64,000 nt of DNA from Kudoa neothunni (GCA_964304625.1 OZ199838.1:14074001-14138000), one strand, 5' to 3'; numbered from the stretch's first letter, positions 50,201 to 62,302 are shown. Translations and numbers: made by a program. Notes: generated from the letters alone by a model not told the origin.

Positions 50201-50896
50201 GTTCCTATTCCCTAATATTTCTACTCCAAATGAATGAACTCATAAATATCTATTTCAATTCCATTTATACAATAAGTTATTGGCGTTACACCAATAGATT
50301 TTTAATATACACAAGGAAAATCACACATACGCCTCATCAGCCTTAATCCTTTAATTGGAGGTTAATTGATTTAATTAGGTAGGCGGATAATTATTATTTA
50401 AAAATGGCTATCGAATTGGTCCTTACCTGCAGCTATTAAAATATGTAAACAACATAAAATAAATCATTTAATTAATTATGATCGTTAAATCATTGTTTAA
50501 TTAAGTTAATTAACCTATACAGAGAATTGTATATTTTTAACACCTGGTCAAGGCGCTAGTACCTAATTAAAAATAGGGAAAAAGGGAAAAAATTTTATTT
50601 TGTAGCTTATAATTTTTTTAAGTATTATGAGAATATACTTATGTCCAATCGGCACAGAATATTCTATCATAATGTTCGAATAAAAAAATGACATAATCCT
50701 ATTTTTGTTATTTACCTTTTATCGAAGCAATTAATGTAGGCGCCTCAAAAATCTAATTGATTGCGCTCAAATTTAGTGGGTTGTTGTTGGTCTCTGACAT
50801 CTATCATTGGTTATTATACAAGTAATTTGACGGAAATAACGCAAACATATTAAGTTTGATTCTAGGTATTCTCTTTGTTGAAACACTCTGAAATCC
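47283..50896. other. Long AT-rich region upstream of the EGR-like gene
   Basis: 3.6 kb without a recognised gene or clear terminal repeats. Open frames such as 49794-49994 are hydrophobic and low in complexity. Regulatory DNA for the EGR-type gene is probably in the right-hand part, but I see no named element. Confidence 0.35.
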
Positions 50897-52555
50897 ATGG
50901 ATCCATACCTTAAAAGCCAACATCCCGTGGGTTTCAACGCTTCATTTTATGAAAACAACTTTTACCCAAGAAGCAATATTATGATGTCTAGCAATTATCA
51001 TTCTAATTGCACTACTACAAATACGGATACAGTATGGTTGATTAGAGTTTATTTTTATTAAATATACATAGGTTGATCCCAACTATATTCGACCCGCTCA
51101 AAATTCCCTTGATGGTTTGATTTCGTTGACCGACAACTATTATTTAAGAAAGTGTAATTAGGTTTTGACGTAGGATTAAATAACAAATACGTACTTATTT
51201 AGTGAACAATAATCAATTCTGCAGCAACAATACCGTCCAATATATTAGCAGCAATCAACATTATCGAGCGTTGGAGGCAAGAAATGAGTCGCATCCACCA
51301 AATGAGGGAGTTTTCCTCTCATCTGCAGATAAAACTGGAATTGGCTACAATACTTTATATTTTAACAACTGGTCGACTGCAATGAATTCAACCGATGAAG
51401 TTAAGGACGAAATCAATCTCTACTCGTCGTTAGCCAATTCAAATAACAGTAGCAGTAACAGCCCTATATTTTTCTCTCCTCCAACCGACCAAAATTTGAA
51501 TTTCATGAATCCAAATATGGGGACTGTGACTGTAGACTCAGTTCCCACATCTTATTCAAACTTTTTAACTACATTAAAATATGGTATTCCAACCCCATCG
51601 AATCAATTTCCAACCCAAAGGTACCCAAAGTGTTTTATCGTTAATTATTATTTTCTAGCTTAAATGGAGAAAAAATAATTCCTCCACATAATGGATTGTT
51701 GAATCAACAGGGATTTATTCCCAGCTCGTTCGATATCAGTATTAATGGAAAGTTCCTTACGTTTCTTACAGAATATTTAGGAAGTAATTCTGTGGGAATA
51801 GGAAGCAGGTTTCCATTGCAATATATTTCACATTATTGGTAAGTAGAAGTGTTGTTATAATAGGAATTTGATTAATGAGCAAAATATAGTGATAACGATG
51901 CTTTAGTAATGGGTAATGGCGATTGTGGAAGCGATCTCAATTTTAATCTAACTCCATCTAATGGAATTAATACTTTTGGGAATGAAAACAATGAAACTTC
52001 ATTTACAAGTTCGAGTAATTGAAATGACTTTTACTATGTTTGTTTTGGCCGGTTTTGAAATTATTGTATCATTTAGCTGTAGCCACTACAAAGAGATGCA
52101 AAAAGTCAAACAGTAGCCAAATCTCCGTATCAATCGGTATAACTATTACGATTTTTCTAACGTCTACTACTTTATCTAATACAATAGATAAAAGGTCTAG
52201 TCCATTTATTTGTGATTATAAGGAATGTGGGAAAGTATTTAAAAGAAGAGACGATCTCAAACGGCACATCAAAATGCATTATGGGGGAAAACCATTTGCA
52301 TGCAAATATTGCCGAAGTTCGTTTGGTAGAACCGACCATTTGAGAACCCACATGAGAGTTCATTCGGGGGAAAAACCTTACAAATGTTTGCTCTGTGAGA
52401 AAGCCTTTAAAAGATCTGATGAACGAAGTCGGCATTTTTTATCTCATGACAAGAAAGAAGGCTTAACGCCTGGCTCTACTAAACAAAAACTTAAACTCAA
52501 AGGTCTACTTGAAAAAGTTTATGTGGCAAGAATGAGCTCACAAAAACTTAAGTGA
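50897..52555 (+). CDS. EGR-type transcription factor with three C2H2 zinc fingers
   Basis: Nuclear DNA-binding protein. Exons: 50897-51031, 51072-51153, 51203-about 51620, about 51660-51839, about 51892-52012, about 52068-52139, about 52192-52555. The N-terminal 270 residues are Asn/Ser-rich (MDPYLKSQHPVGFNASFYEN and on), probably a disordered activation region. The three fingers are C-x4-C, C-x2-C and C-x2-C types with recognition helices RRDDLKR, RTDHLRT and RSDERSR, against RSDELTR, RSDHLTT and RSDERKR in human EGR1. Position -1, 3 and 6 residues are thus largely kept, so a GCG-TGGGCG-like site is expected. The first linker is HYGGKPF instead of TG-x-KPF; the second is the usual HSGEKPY. 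A basic tail (KQKLKLKGLLEKV) follows. The family is clear; which EGR or Klumpfuss-like member is not. Confidence 0.85.
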
Positions 52556-53561
52556 ATCACTCGCCCATAATTGGTCCCTCTATTACCAGATCCAATTATT
52601 TCATATTACGAATTTTATAATTATTATATTTTATCTTTTCAATATGCTTTCTATTACTATATTTATTTCTTGTTTTTCAGCGTATTTAACAATTTATCGT
52701 AATAACGATTTTAAGATATTAAAATTTTCCTGATTATAACCTTTTTTTGCAAAAAATGGACCAGTACAACAATAATTTTATTTATTCAGGAGTTTTCTGT
52801 ATTTTGATTTGCAATAATTTCGACCACTTTACAGTAATAGTTATTGTGTTCAAAAATACAGTCTACCAATTAATATTTAATTAGAAAAATAATTTAGCAT
52901 AACAAAAACCACTTCAAAAATATATTGTATTAAAATAACTGATTTTTAAGTTAAAAACTACTACCAATTTTTTAAATATAAAAACTATAATATAATATTT
53001 TGAGCAGTCAAACATATTTTTGGTCATTTTATCGTGTACGAAAGTAACAAGCGATATTTTCTCTTGATTTGACTGAGGGATTATAATTAGTGAACGTAGT
53101 TTTCGATTAAAATCATTTTTAGTCGAGGAATTTTTAAAAAGATTCGACGTTTATTTTCCGGGAAAATTCGAAATCTTTCGGATAAATAAAATGGGGGTAG
53201 TAACTAGAGGGAAAATGATATTTTTAGTTGAATGGATCGACGTAGAGAATGTGGAAAATGAAAATCCCTGTAAATATTGCATCGTGAAATTATCTCTACA
53301 ACAAAGTAGAATTTAAAAGCAAATAAACTCGATGAAAAATGATAAAAAAAGGCGTTTCAAAACACTTCTTTTCCGGTTATTTTTTAGAGACAGAAAAAAT
53401 GGCAAAATTGTGAAAATTTTAATTTCTGTTATTGTTCTCAGTGTTCTTCTGCTTTCGCTATTTGAAAAAAATATGTTGGGGAGGAGGTTGTACCAATTTT
53501 TTTACGTAAAATGTTTTAAGAATTGCGCATGCGCGCTATTGAATCAACCAAAAGAAACGTG
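52556..53561. other. 3' flank of the EGR-like gene
   Basis: AT-rich, no gene recognised. The 87-codon frame at 53332-53595 runs into the SINE and is a chance basic-hydrophobic frame. Confidence 0.3.
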
Positions 53562-53574
53562 GATTTTAGTCGTC

Positions 53575-54076
53575 AGCCTGAACTATATGGCATAGTGATG
53601 TTAGGTCGGGATCACATACCTTGAGGTTGCGGGTTCGATGCCTAGTCCGGGCGTTTATGTACTCCTAATCCGAAATTAAATAGGAAGACTGTAGTAATCG
53701 CAAGGATCTACGATTTATCGTGGTCTTGTTTGCAACTGGGAAGGTAACCTCGCGGAAGGGTAGAACTCGGACGCTCATAAGCGCCTGGGTACAGGAACGA
53801 AATACAACCCAGTAGGGGATTTTCATAGAGCTGACGCCCGCATGCTAATGACTTTCCCAGACTAATTCTGGGTTAGTCCAGGGTGTGGTTGGGATGGTAT
53901 TTGCTCCGAAATAAGGATGCTCAGCGGGTTAAAATCCCACACTACAGCATAAACGTAAGTCGCCCTAATATGACACTGTGGTGCCTAAAGCGTAAATGGA
54001 GAAGGCCTATAACCAGTCTGAACTTCGCAACCTAACTAGTTGCACCATGTGTTTGACCTTGTAAACAACAAAAATA
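53575..54076 (+). mobile_element. tRNA-derived SINE, type 1, copy 2, with perfect target duplication
   Basis: The head carries TATGGCATAGTGATG (A-box region) and GGGTTCGATGCC (B box). The body and tail are collinear with the copy at 4950-5462 (for example TAGTCCGGGCG, CTCCTAATCCGAAATTAAAT, GGTTAGTCCAGGGT), and the element ends CCTTGTAAACAACAAAAATA. The 13 bases GATTTTAGTCGTC flank it exactly on both sides (53562-53574 and 54077-54089). Such a duplication shows retrotransposition by target-primed reverse transcription and a fairly recent insertion. There is no coding capacity. Confidence 0.92.
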
Positions 54077-54089
54077 GATTTTAGTCGTC

Positions 54090-54913
54090 GAATTTTTTAA
54101 AAATAAATGTCGTAAACTACAATCCCTAGTTATTATATTGTAGAAGAAAGTGGCTGCTGACACTGTAAATAGCCACTTTAAGTATTTATTAGGCTGCATC
54201 TCTAAAAGATAGACGAGCCACGAAATAAAGAGCCTGATTATAGTTTTAGAAATATTTGTTAAATGCTCGTTCCTACAAACATGTTAAGCATTTTGGCCAA
54301 CTTCTTATTGAGTTTAGTAACCCTGTATAATATAATTCCTTGAAAATCCTTAAGTACGTCACAAGACCCATTATGAAAAAAGTTTCCCTGTCCAAATTTG
54401 ATGTTATATGATTTATCCCCTGTTATTTATAATTTACCCCTGGTTGAGAATCCCTTTTTTTACAATACTCATCCAAGTAGATATTACCATTCTCTCTTAA
54501 GTTGAAGAAAAATTAATGAAACTTTAATTATAAGCGCTTTACATGATCTATTTATAATGATTAAGCCAATACATAGCGAAAAATTTATTAATTTATGACC
54601 AAATTTATTAAACAATAATTTATATGCTTTTAGCTATATGGCACCAGGGTAATCAAATATAAATTAGACTAAGACTATTCTTCCAGTGAAATCTAACACC
54701 AGGGATTATATACGTTCATAAAGTTCCCATTTTTAATAATTATTCGAAAAAATCCCTTTATAAGCTGCATTTTCAGCTAATCTGCATATTTTGTTTCAAA
54801 CAATTATTGACCCAAATATTGTGAAATTTCGTTATTAAAATTTCACTATAATGCGCAATTTTCAAAATAAATTTTATTTGTCTAGAATAGGCATTTATTT
54901 AAATTAAGTAGGG
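54090..54913. other. AT-rich spacer downstream of TTI1
   Basis: No gene or repeat ends recognised. Confidence 0.3.
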
Positions 54914-57900
54914 TTACCCCCGATACCAACTTTGGAGCAGTACTCGGTAATCGTCAAAGNNNNNNNNNNNNNNNNNNNNNNNNNNNNNNNNNNNNNNNNN
55001 NNNNNNNNNNNNNNNNNNNNNNNNNNNNNNNNNNNNNNNNNNNNNNNNNNNNNNNNNNNNNNNNNNNNNNNNNNNNNNNNNNNNNNNNNNNNNNNNNNNN
55101 NNNNNNNNNNNNNNNNNNNNNNNNNNNNNNNNNNNNNNNNNNNNNNNNNNNNNNNNNNNATTAGGAGGGCATTTTTGCAGAGATTCTTCTTCATTTTGAA
55201 AAGGATCACTGCCAGTATCATCTTCATTGGTTTTGTCAGTAGACTCAGATTTGGATATGTATTTCTTATAAAATTGCAGTAATGATTCATTGTCATTGAG
55301 AGCAGGATACAATTCTTCATAAGAACGGTTGCTTGTGGAAAAACAATTGTTGCTGGGGTGAGGTTGAGTAGGCTTGTGGAATTTCAGCGCAAAATCTACA
55401 TATGCGTAAAGAGCCGTGTAACAGTAAAGGAACCCTTCATCTTGATAGTTCTCAATAACACTCATAAACACTTCCACCAGTGGTTCAATTAACTCTCGGA
55501 CGCATTGATCGCTGTCCTCTTCTACTAAGGCGACAAGGGATTTGAAAATAATGGGTGCATTATTGTTCCAAGAGAGGTAACGCATCTGTAGTGATATCTC
55601 ATCGACAATCACTTCTTTGAAGTCCATCACTAATAGCGCCAAATTGTTATAACCAATATTGTTGGATATCGACGTCAAACAATCAAATGAAGCTTCACAA
55701 ACCGAAGGAAAACCAGCGAGCGTACATCTCAACGTTAATAGAGTGTACAACACTCTAACGAAATAACAATCGATATATTTGGCGGAGAGTAGTTGACTGG
55801 ATTCTCGTACAAAATTAAACACTTGAAAACACATATGAGGGATGTGATTAGTGGTGTGCCAATTAAACATTAGGTCTCCATTAGTGGAATTGAGAGCGAT
55901 TCCCAACTCTTGCAATACCATTTCATATTGAGGGGTGGGTTGACGGGGGCTGTACAACTGATGGAACAATTCTTGTTGATCCCCAAATATGTAATCGTGT
56001 ACAGTTTCGAGTAGACCATGTAAATAGTTGATATCCACATTGAGCGTAGTATTATTTGTAGGAGTATCTTTTAATTTGGGGCCAGTTATATTAAACGCTT
56101 GCAAACAACGATTCACTATGTAAAGATATGGCCAATAGTCCGCTAGAGATTGATTTTCCATAAATTCTGCGCATATCGAAGTTATATCTATAAAATAGCC
56201 CACATTCACCATCAGCTGCAACATCTAAAGAGAAACTCTCAATAAAAGTACTCAATACCATTATAAATACATTCTCAATGATATCCATCTCAAATTTTTC
56301 CAACACACGTTTAATGTTGACTGTTTGCTTTAGTTGAATGGGGATTGGGTCTCTACGAGAGTGCACAACTTGTTCGCTGTTTAAGAGTTTAATTTGATTG
56401 GGTTTTGAATTGTCAAGCTGACCATATCCCACCAACTAAAACCAATAAATATATTCTTAAGATTAAGATTAAATTTACTTTTGCTAAAAATTCTATCAAC
56501 CTTTTCAACAACTCGCGATCTACGCACAGATCGCCCTCCAACACTCTCAAACACACTGTTATCAATTTTAAGTTCTCAACAACACTGAGTTGGTGTTTTA
56601 AAATATTTTCTGATGATTTTTTGAACAATTTCGAATAATAGCTCATCATATGATGTTTATTTTGGTCACAAATTGATGAATAGTAACTTAGACAACTTAA
56701 AACCAAGCTACAAACATCGTCAAAATCGGTTGTCAACAATTTTGTTGAAACATCAAAAAGTAAGTTATTTAAATTAAGTTGGTGGCAATTTCTAAAGTTA
56801 TAATCTACGATTCCGGCCAATTGTAGGCACATCGTGTGATCGCAATCACGAAAAACCAATGTAGTGATTTCCATAATTAATGAAGCTAATCTTTGAGTTG
56901 CCTCATTACTAGTGTTCTTAATTGACAGGTTGGAAATTTCTTCGGCTATAAAATCAAATTTAACAATCAAATACAAATTTTAAAGCAACTAACTACATTT
57001 GGAACTAGAATCCGTGGGAATATCACCAATAGACTGCAAACAAGCCCATTGATCGTTGAGAAGCACCCCCAAGTAATAATAAAAACTGAGCAAACATTTT
57101 TGCTTCAATTTAAGCTTTGTGTAGGATTTATTTTTAAAAATATTCATCACAACACTCAATACTCCAGGCAAAAATATCACTATTGATTTTGCTATCTTCC
57201 TAATAGTATTTATAAAGTTACTTTTCACACCAATTAATATACTTTTTAGTTGCACAACTTAAAGTAGTTTTTTTGGTTAAATATTTTGGTCCAAAATTGT
57301 AAAATTCCAAACATTGTTCAAAAACTTGAGTAGATCGGCTCGTCTCAACAATGAGTTTTGTTGTGGCACACATGTAACCATAGAAAGGGGCAGACGTGTT
57401 GTCCTCAAGCAATAGTCGGAATACAACTTCATTCTCTGCTATCAAACTATTCAATAACGCAATAATATGTTGTTTGATAGTGTCATTTTGCTTCACAGGT
57501 TTCAATTCACCATCCACATCATCCAAATCCACCAATAAATTTGTTACTATTCGTATAACTCTCTTAAACAATTCCACGCTCTCTATTCTATTTGAACAAA
57601 AAAGATGTACTTCGAATATCCCCTAATAAAATTATATAACTTTATCAGTTCAGTTATGATGATATTGATTTGTATAGTCTCGATAAATGAATGATGATAA
57701 CTTTTTTTGTTAGCAGCATAAATAGGCAACAACGATGTGAACATTTCTACAAATAATTTGTCGTTCGTCACAGTTATATTCTTGTGTTGAAACTCTTCAA
57801 ATTCTAACTTTATTTTTGATCCCAAGTTGCTGTTTGGAGTCACCATGTAAAACCCAATTAGCGTTCTTATCTTATTGAATGCTTTATCCATTGTTGTCAA
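54914..57900 (-). CDS. TTI1: TELO2-interacting protein 1 homologue (TTI1), HEAT-repeat scaffold, interrupted by a sequence gap
   Basis: Part of the TELO2-TTI1-TTI2 complex, which with HSP90 stabilises new PIKK kinases (mTOR, ATM, ATR, SMG1). Minus-strand exons start at 57900 (MTTMDKAFNKIRTLIGF; TTI1 starts with a similar AFGVLRPVC segment). They continue through about 57609-57250, 57200-56995, 56945-56500, 56440-56230 and 56224-55160. All helical repeats. The strongest match is IGYNNLALLVMDFKEVIVDE followed by ISLQMRYLSWN, against human [30 protein letters not shown]. Next are a YQDEGFLYCYTALYAYV block and the acidic segment LLQFYKKYISKSES...NEEESLQKCPPN, against human IEQFLLNYLKEKDV...NEEEEQSVPP. 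The 200 N then begin. The conserved C-terminal third is not visible; the 46 bases beyond the gap read FDDYRVLLQSWYRG then a stop and may or may not belong. Confidence 0.75.
54960..55159. other. Assembly gap, exactly 200 N
   Basis: A run of 200 N inside TTI1. The round length suggests a placeholder, not a measured distance. In human TTI1 about 270 residues follow the acidic segment seen at the gap edge, so more than 200 bases are probably missing. Confidence 0.98.
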
Positions 57901-58210
57901 CAGTTTCTACCTACACATAAGTAGGGCCGAAATTAGAATTTTTAAAATATTGTTGGTATTTTTTAGATTAATATAAATAAATACATCAACTATTTCAATG
58001 ATGGACGTTGTAACAGTCAAAATTGTAATGGAGTTAACTTTCGATACGCATGCGCCACAACCTGTGATTCTTGAAAAATAATTTGATTATGAAATGTTTA
58101 ATCATTAGATGCTAAATATGAATATAAACATAAATAAATGGGATAAAGATTAATTTTTTGGAATTTTTAAAACACACTCTTAGCATGCTATTCAATACAA
58201 AACTTTTGAT
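57901..58210. promoter_or_regulatory. TTI1 upstream region
   Basis: 310 bases between the TTI1 start codon and the hAT element. It should carry the TTI1 promoter, and, before the transposon arrived, probably a promoter shared with NFATC2IP. No named site is visible. Confidence 0.35.
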
Positions 58211-60326
58211 CAGTGATTCTTAACCTTTCTTCTTGTGGACCCCTAATATGTTCAATGAGCATATCATGAACCCAATCTTGTTTCAACGCATAATGCATAA
58301 TAAATATAAACATTTCAACCCTTACGTTCCCATTGTTCATTTTAGTAAACCGGTTAAAAAAGATATAAAATTATTGCTAAATTGTTTATTTTTAACAAAA
58401 TAAAATTCAAATTGTATATAATTTTAATATTTGTTTAATTTAAAAAATTCACGATACAAAAAAATTAGGAACGGAATAGTAAACTTAGATAAATAATCTA
58501 CGTTAACCCTAATTTTATTAAAATATTTATTATTTAAATTAACTCCTGAACACCTGAAGAAAAAAATTACACGAATACCTGGAGGTGGCCAATGTGACCG
58601 CATGCGAAAATTAATTCAAATAATAGAAATCGTTACACCCAAGGTTAGGAACATAATCACTTACGTTATTTTTTACATCCTAAAATAAAATAAACTTAAA
58701 CAAATATATCAATGATGTATTTTTGTGACGTTTATTTGCGCAAGCGCGACGAATAGGGATAATTTTGCCTGTTTATACTTTGAATAGCGCGAAAAATTAG
58801 AAATAAACTTTTTTATTGTTTTATTTTCCTCATTTTCTTGTTGTTATTATTAATATTATTATTATCATTTTAACGGCAAATGTTTTCTTTTATTCTCAAA
58901 ATCCATGATTTTATTAAGAAATCTCTTCCTCTGTTTACAGAAATATGTTAAATATATGTAGTCTAGGGATCTTTAGGTCTCGAATTTTTAAGTTGTGATA
59001 GGATGGTCCAAATTAAACTTTAAACAACTATATTTAACTTTGTGCTTTTTGTTGATATGTAATTTAACAATATTATTATATTCGCGATTCCCATGCTAGA
59101 TTAAATTAGTTAACCGAATCAAGTTGTTATAGAAACAAAAAAATGAATTTTAAACAATTTTCTTGCTTCAAAGTACATTTATAATGTTTATTTTACTGCA
59201 GAAAAGCCTTTTTATATATTTTAAATATTTAAACGTTATTATTTATATGATGGGCATGTTCAGGTATTCGCGTCACTTTTTTTCATTTTTTGATTTTAAG
59301 CGAAAAAATTATACTTAAACTCCAGTATTGAAGGATTTTTGTAAGAACCAATATACTCTAAAATACATCTAGGGAAAAGTGGAAATAATATATTTGATAA
59401 AAGTTATTGATATAATAAGCGCTGATTAGCCACCTCCAGGTATTCGTGGATTAATTATATAGTGGTTTTAAAATACGCACTAAAATTTTTAATCGTTAAG
59501 ACCAATTAGTTTTGGTATTAAAACAATAAGCTAACAACCATGAAATCCTTATCAGTAATTTTTTTATAAATTATTAAAATTATAACGAAATATAGGCAAT
59601 GATGCATAATATTTAAAATAAAAAGTTCAATCAAATAGGTTGAATTATTATATATACATGCGTAAACATTTAAACGTAACATCAATAGAAAATTTCTAAA
59701 TGAAAAATTCTCGTAAATTCATCAAAATATCTTTGATATACAAATTCTCTATTGCCGTAAATTATTGTATTTATTATAATAAAGAGTTTAAGCAAACGAA
59801 GGATCATTATCAATAGAATGCGAGATTAACGCAAATGAAATATTTTTTATATAAATAATAGACATTAAGAAATATTTGAGGAGATTTTTGTAATTTCTTG
59901 TTGTCAATAAGTTCACAGAATTCTAACAAAGCATTTGAGAAAGCAACGCGCATATAAGTGATATTGTGACTTAGTTTTTATGGTCACCAGTGTGGAAATC
60001 CAGTTTCGCAATAATAGAATAGACTGTTGTAAAAGGAGTAATCATTCTAATTTCATAGTCTGCAACATTAAGAAGTATTTTTAGTTTTTATCAAATAATC
60101 TATTGAATAACTTTTGTTTTTATAGGTGTTTTTAAAAAATAAATTATAACACAAAGAAATTTCGTAATAAATATAAAATATAAGAAACAATAACGCAAGG
60201 GTATGTTCGAAATTTTTAGTAATTACGCTAATATTAAAAAATACCAAATTATAATGAATGTATGACGATAAAATTAGATTCAGATTTTAGTGAAACCACT
60301 CATGGGCCCCAGGTTAAGAACTGCTG
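58211..60326 (+). mobile_element. Non-autonomous hAT element, copy 2, between TTI1 and NFATC2IP
   Basis: Left end CAGTGATTCTTAACCTTTC; reverse complement of right end CAGCAGTTCTTAACCTGGGG. Flanking octamers CTTTTGAT (58203-58210) and CCTCTGAT (60327-60334) agree at six of eight positions, a probable decayed hAT target duplication. Both ends match the SLMAP-intron copy in inverted order. No transposase reading. A further element of 879 bases is nested at 58570-59448. Confidence 0.8.
58570..59448. mobile_element. Unclassified element with 20-bp perfect terminal inverted repeats, nested in the hAT
   Basis: CACGAATACCTGGAGGTGGC at 58570-58589 recurs exactly as its reverse complement at 59429-59448. 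A degenerate internal copy (GTTCAGGTATTCGCG) lies near 59261. There is no coding sequence. Flanks are A/T-rich (ATTA on both sides) so the target duplication is not clear. Absent from the SLMAP-intron copy of the host hAT, which supports insertion. Confidence 0.7.
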
Positions 60327-60383
60327 CCTCTGATGAAGACGATGATGTCCGTGCGTGCGCAGCCGAACTATTTTAAGACGTAG

Positions 60384-61561
60384 ATGAAGCGACAGAAAGA
60401 ATTTTTTCTGCTGTCCAACAAAAAAAGCCTTTTCGAAAATAGCGAGGACAGTAACGAAGAAAAAATTCTAGACATAAAATTGTATTATTATGAGGCAGAA
60501 AGATGTTATTAGTTTGTTATAGAGCACCGCCTTTGCTGATTAACGACGATGACTCTGACCAAGACGAATTGGAAGAATTTCTTAGGAAAAATTCTCAAGA
60601 TAAAAAAAAATTTTCTTCCGAACCTAAAGCCAATAAAATGTTTGATAAAGAACTGAATTTGATGGATATAAAATCTTCGAAAAATCATTGGCATAAAAAT
60701 GATGGTGATGCCGATAGTGTGATTATTGTTGATGATAGCTTGATAAATGAGTTTTCCATCGACGATGAGTCTTTTTTTAATCACAGTTTTGAATGTGTTG
60801 GTAACCCTCAGCTAACCGATAAAATTGTATTCATATTTTCAAAATAAGTTGGCTGTAATTGTTGTGTAGAGAAATCGTCGTAAAGTGAAAACTGCGCCGA
60901 AGAAAAGAACCAGAGAAACACAAATTGAAAAAAATCTTAAAAAACTCGCTCAACCTCCAACTATCAACGCTATTAAGACACAAAATTACGCACCTGAATT
61001 TAATGAAACTGTTAAAATCAATATTATGGTTATGGTTTTTTTCAAAGGCGTTACAAAAAAATATCTCCTCGATAACCAACAACCTTTGATTGAGTCTCTT
61101 ACACCAAAAATCAGAGAAAACTATCCCGAAATTTCTGATACTCCATTACATTTCTTTAAGTTCTACGATGAAGATAATAAACTGCTTGATTTTTCTAAAA
61201 ATCCTGAAACTCTTCAACTTAAATATGCTGATTCTATTGGTATTTTTGGAGGGATTTGTGATGTAATTTGATTGTAGATTGTATTATTGTACCCTCCGAA
61301 GGAAATGAGGAAGATTTCCGAACTGATATGATCAGTGTGAAATTCCAAGATGGTTCCAAGCATCCGCTAATCTTAAAAACTAAACCAGCAGACCCATTGG
61401 GTCCGTTATTTGAAAAATATTTATACAAAACCAACAAATCCTCTGATCTAATTAAATTCTATTTTGATGGGGATCAACTCTCCAACAATCAATCCCCCTG
61501 CGATATCGATATGGATGAAGACTTTGGTATTGATGTAGTTTTTGTAAAGACCAATATTTAG
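60384..61561 (+). CDS. NFATC2IP: NFATC2-interacting protein (NIP45/Rad60-Esc2 family) with two SUMO-like domains
   Basis: Nuclear SUMO-pathway regulator that binds the SUMO E2 through a SUMO-like domain. Exons: 60384-60450, 60513-60826, 60870-61239, 61278-61561. The N-terminal half is acidic and low complexity (LLINDDDSDQDELEEF), with SADSVIIVDDS-type stretches that could be SUMO-interacting motifs, then a basic RRKVKTAPKKRTRE segment. SUMO-like domain 1 covers about NETVKINIMVMVFF to LKYADSID. Domain 2 runs from MISVKFQDGSKHPL through LIKFYFDGDQLSNNQSPCDI to the end, matching human LSFFFDGTKLSG...DLGMESGDLIEV. The junction ADSI|DCIIVPSEG (38-nt intron) matches human ADIIDCVVL. An ATG at 60503 is an alternative start. 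The start codon lies 58 bases after the hAT end. Confidence 0.85.
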
Positions 61562-62302
61562 AATTGTGTGCTATTGTAGAATTGTTATTTGTTGATTTTA
61601 TATATACTGACTTTTCTTTTTAATAATTCTATTTGTTTGTCGAGTGCCAATTTTTCTTTTGTTGTTATGTTGTATATTAATTCAGCGATTCAATATCTGT
61701 GATGGATTGGAGTGGAGTTAATACAATTGTTTCAAGACATGTGCTTTGCTTAATTTAGTTTATAGAGTAATTCGTTAGTGAACTGATATATTTTCAAAAT
61801 TGTCGAGTATAGTGTATTAATTATTAGAATGCTTTTACTAGATGAGGTATGATTTTAGTTATTTAAGAGATTGGTGTTCTTATTTGATAAAGGTTGTCAT
61901 TGTTAGATTGCGTTTGAGACATATTTCCTTTATTTACCGTTCAACAATTTACATTTTTCTTTTAAGTATTTTTAGATTTTGTAAATTATAAAATGTTGAA
62001 TTAGATATGAACATTGACTTATAAACTATTTAAGAATTTAGAGAATAAAAATATACACATTCCTGAGTTTAAATACTAGAATTTATATGAATTAATTTAA
62101 ATTTATTCTATTTATTATAATGGATATGTAGCTAAAAAAATATGTTCAACAATATCCGTTTAATATTTAATTGATAAGTATATACGATGATTATTTCGAT
62201 TAGATTCATACTATTTAATTATATATGATTTTCCGTTATACTGTCGTTTTATTCATGACGGGAATATTTATATTTAATCTTATTTTAATTTTATTAATTA
62301 AT
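61562..62302. other. Spacer between NFATC2IP and the modular secreted protein gene
   Basis: AT-rich, same-strand flanking genes, no recognised feature; contains the 3' end of one transcript and the promoter of the next. Confidence 0.35.
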
